Source: Allomuricauda sp.
GTDB taxonomy: Bacteria > Bacteroidota > Bacteroidia > Flavobacteriales > Flavobacteriaceae
Reading direction: 5' to 3'
NCBI GenBank assembly: GCA_028289745.1
Contig: JANQOD010000334.1
Coordinates: 1-6,944 of the forward strand
Length of the DNA stretch: 6,944 nucleotides
Below the pieces are notes generated by a model. It had not been told where the DNA came from. It worked only from the letters and a program-made list of their open reading frames with translations, and made no database searches. The position numbers were made by a program, and so were the translations under genes. The first letter of the stretch is position 1, and every line of letters starts with the position of its first letter. Below, piece after piece: positions 6,518 to 6,944 of this stretch.

Positions 6518-6944
6518 ATGGGGCATCGCTTTGGCACATTTTTTTTGGTATTGGTTGTTTTTGGTTTAGGCCATACTTCTATGGCTCAAGGGGGGGAAGT
6601 ACTTCCAGAAGAATCAGAATTCAAGGATCCAAAAACCAGAATATGGTACAATACCTATGGTATCATACGAATTTCAAATCGACTCTTTTGGGACGCGCAG
6701 ACGCATTTTCGTTTCGAAGAGACCGAGAACACACCGTTTATTGGGCAAATAGGACAGGTTTACAACCGTCACGCCATTGGGTACATTTATTCAAAATACA
6801 TCAATTTTAGCCTAGGGGGCGTGCTACGGGTCAACTTTAATACCGACGAAGATTCAGACGATCGAAATGTTGTGCCCGAATGGCGTATCTGGCATCAATA
6901 CCAGTTTGCGCAACCTGTCTATAGTGCCATGATCTACCATCGCA
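6518..6944 (+). CDS. DUF2490 domain protein, probable outer-membrane beta-barrel (C-terminus cut by window edge)
   Basis: ATG at 6518 opens a frame that stays open to the right edge, giving 142 codons. Residues 1-23 are a signal peptide ending SMA before Gln24. The mature part shows alternating strands with the DUF2490 look: RIWYNTYGIIRISNRLFWDAQ (41-61), HFRFEET (63-69), a Tyr-Asn-Arg-His turn (82-85) with AIGYIYSKYINFSLGGVLRVN (86-106), and EWRIWHQYQF (121-130), in which the Glu-x-Arg-x-Trp-x-Gln order is characteristic. The family is known mainly from Bacteroidota and Proteobacteria and is thought to form an outer-membrane barrel; its role is not established. Only 3 nt separate it from the stop of the 653-residue gene, so translation is probably coupled. 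A full member would be expected to run about 220-260 residues. Confidence 0.85.
   Translation, partial: MGHRFGTFFLVLVVFGLGHTSMAQGGEVLPEESEFKDPKTRIWYNTYGIIRISNRLFWDAQTHFRFEETENTPFIGQIGQVYNRHAIGYIYSKYINFSLGGVLRVNFNTDEDSDDRNVVPEWRIWHQYQFAQPVYSAMIYHR

Overview
The window looks like chromosomal DNA from a member of the Flavobacteriia (Bacteroidota), probably a marine Flavobacteriaceae. This is inferred from the protein families present (DUF4251 lipoprotein, DUF2784, DUF2490, a secreted protein with an NGNGSYTYTDETG-type segment), the A-rich and mostly Shine-Dalgarno-poor start regions, moderate GC content, and copies of the Bacteroidota -7 promoter element TAnnTTTG. The genus cannot be fixed from the sequence alone. 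No rRNA, tRNA, CRISPR array, insertion sequence, integrase or recognisable defence system is visible.

Layout. (1) At 1-658, minus strand, is the 5' part of a secreted, fibre-like protein that runs off the left edge. (2) 659-1010 is a divergent region. It holds a candidate promoter for the left gene and a possible 37-residue membrane microprotein (888-1001) lying 9 nt before the next gene. (3) At 1011-1562 is a DUF4251 lipoprotein, followed tail to tail after 19 nt by a small DUF2784 membrane protein on the minus strand (1582-1956). (4) At 2124-4404 are two overlapping plus-strand genes: a lipoprotein PQQ-dependent sugar dehydrogenase of the glucose/sorbosone dehydrogenase family, and a bile acid:sodium symporter (BASS) family transporter. 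(5) After a 148-nt gap carrying a perfect 9-bp inverted repeat come two tightly linked genes: a 653-residue secreted protein with MORN-like motifs and a helical C-terminal half (4553-6514), and 3 nt later a DUF2490 probable outer-membrane barrel protein cut by the right edge (6518-6944).

How the genes may work together. The dehydrogenase and the transporter overlap, so they are probably co-translated. A plausible but unproven reading is that an extracytoplasmic PQQ enzyme oxidises a sugar or aldehyde and the neighbouring sodium-coupled carrier imports an organic anion. The 653-residue protein and the DUF2490 protein are both exported and almost certainly share an operon, but their function is unknown. 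Most of the window is ordinary envelope and metabolic gene content. The least explained items are the microprotein region, the inverted repeat at 4474-4518, and the MORN-like/DUF2490 gene pair.
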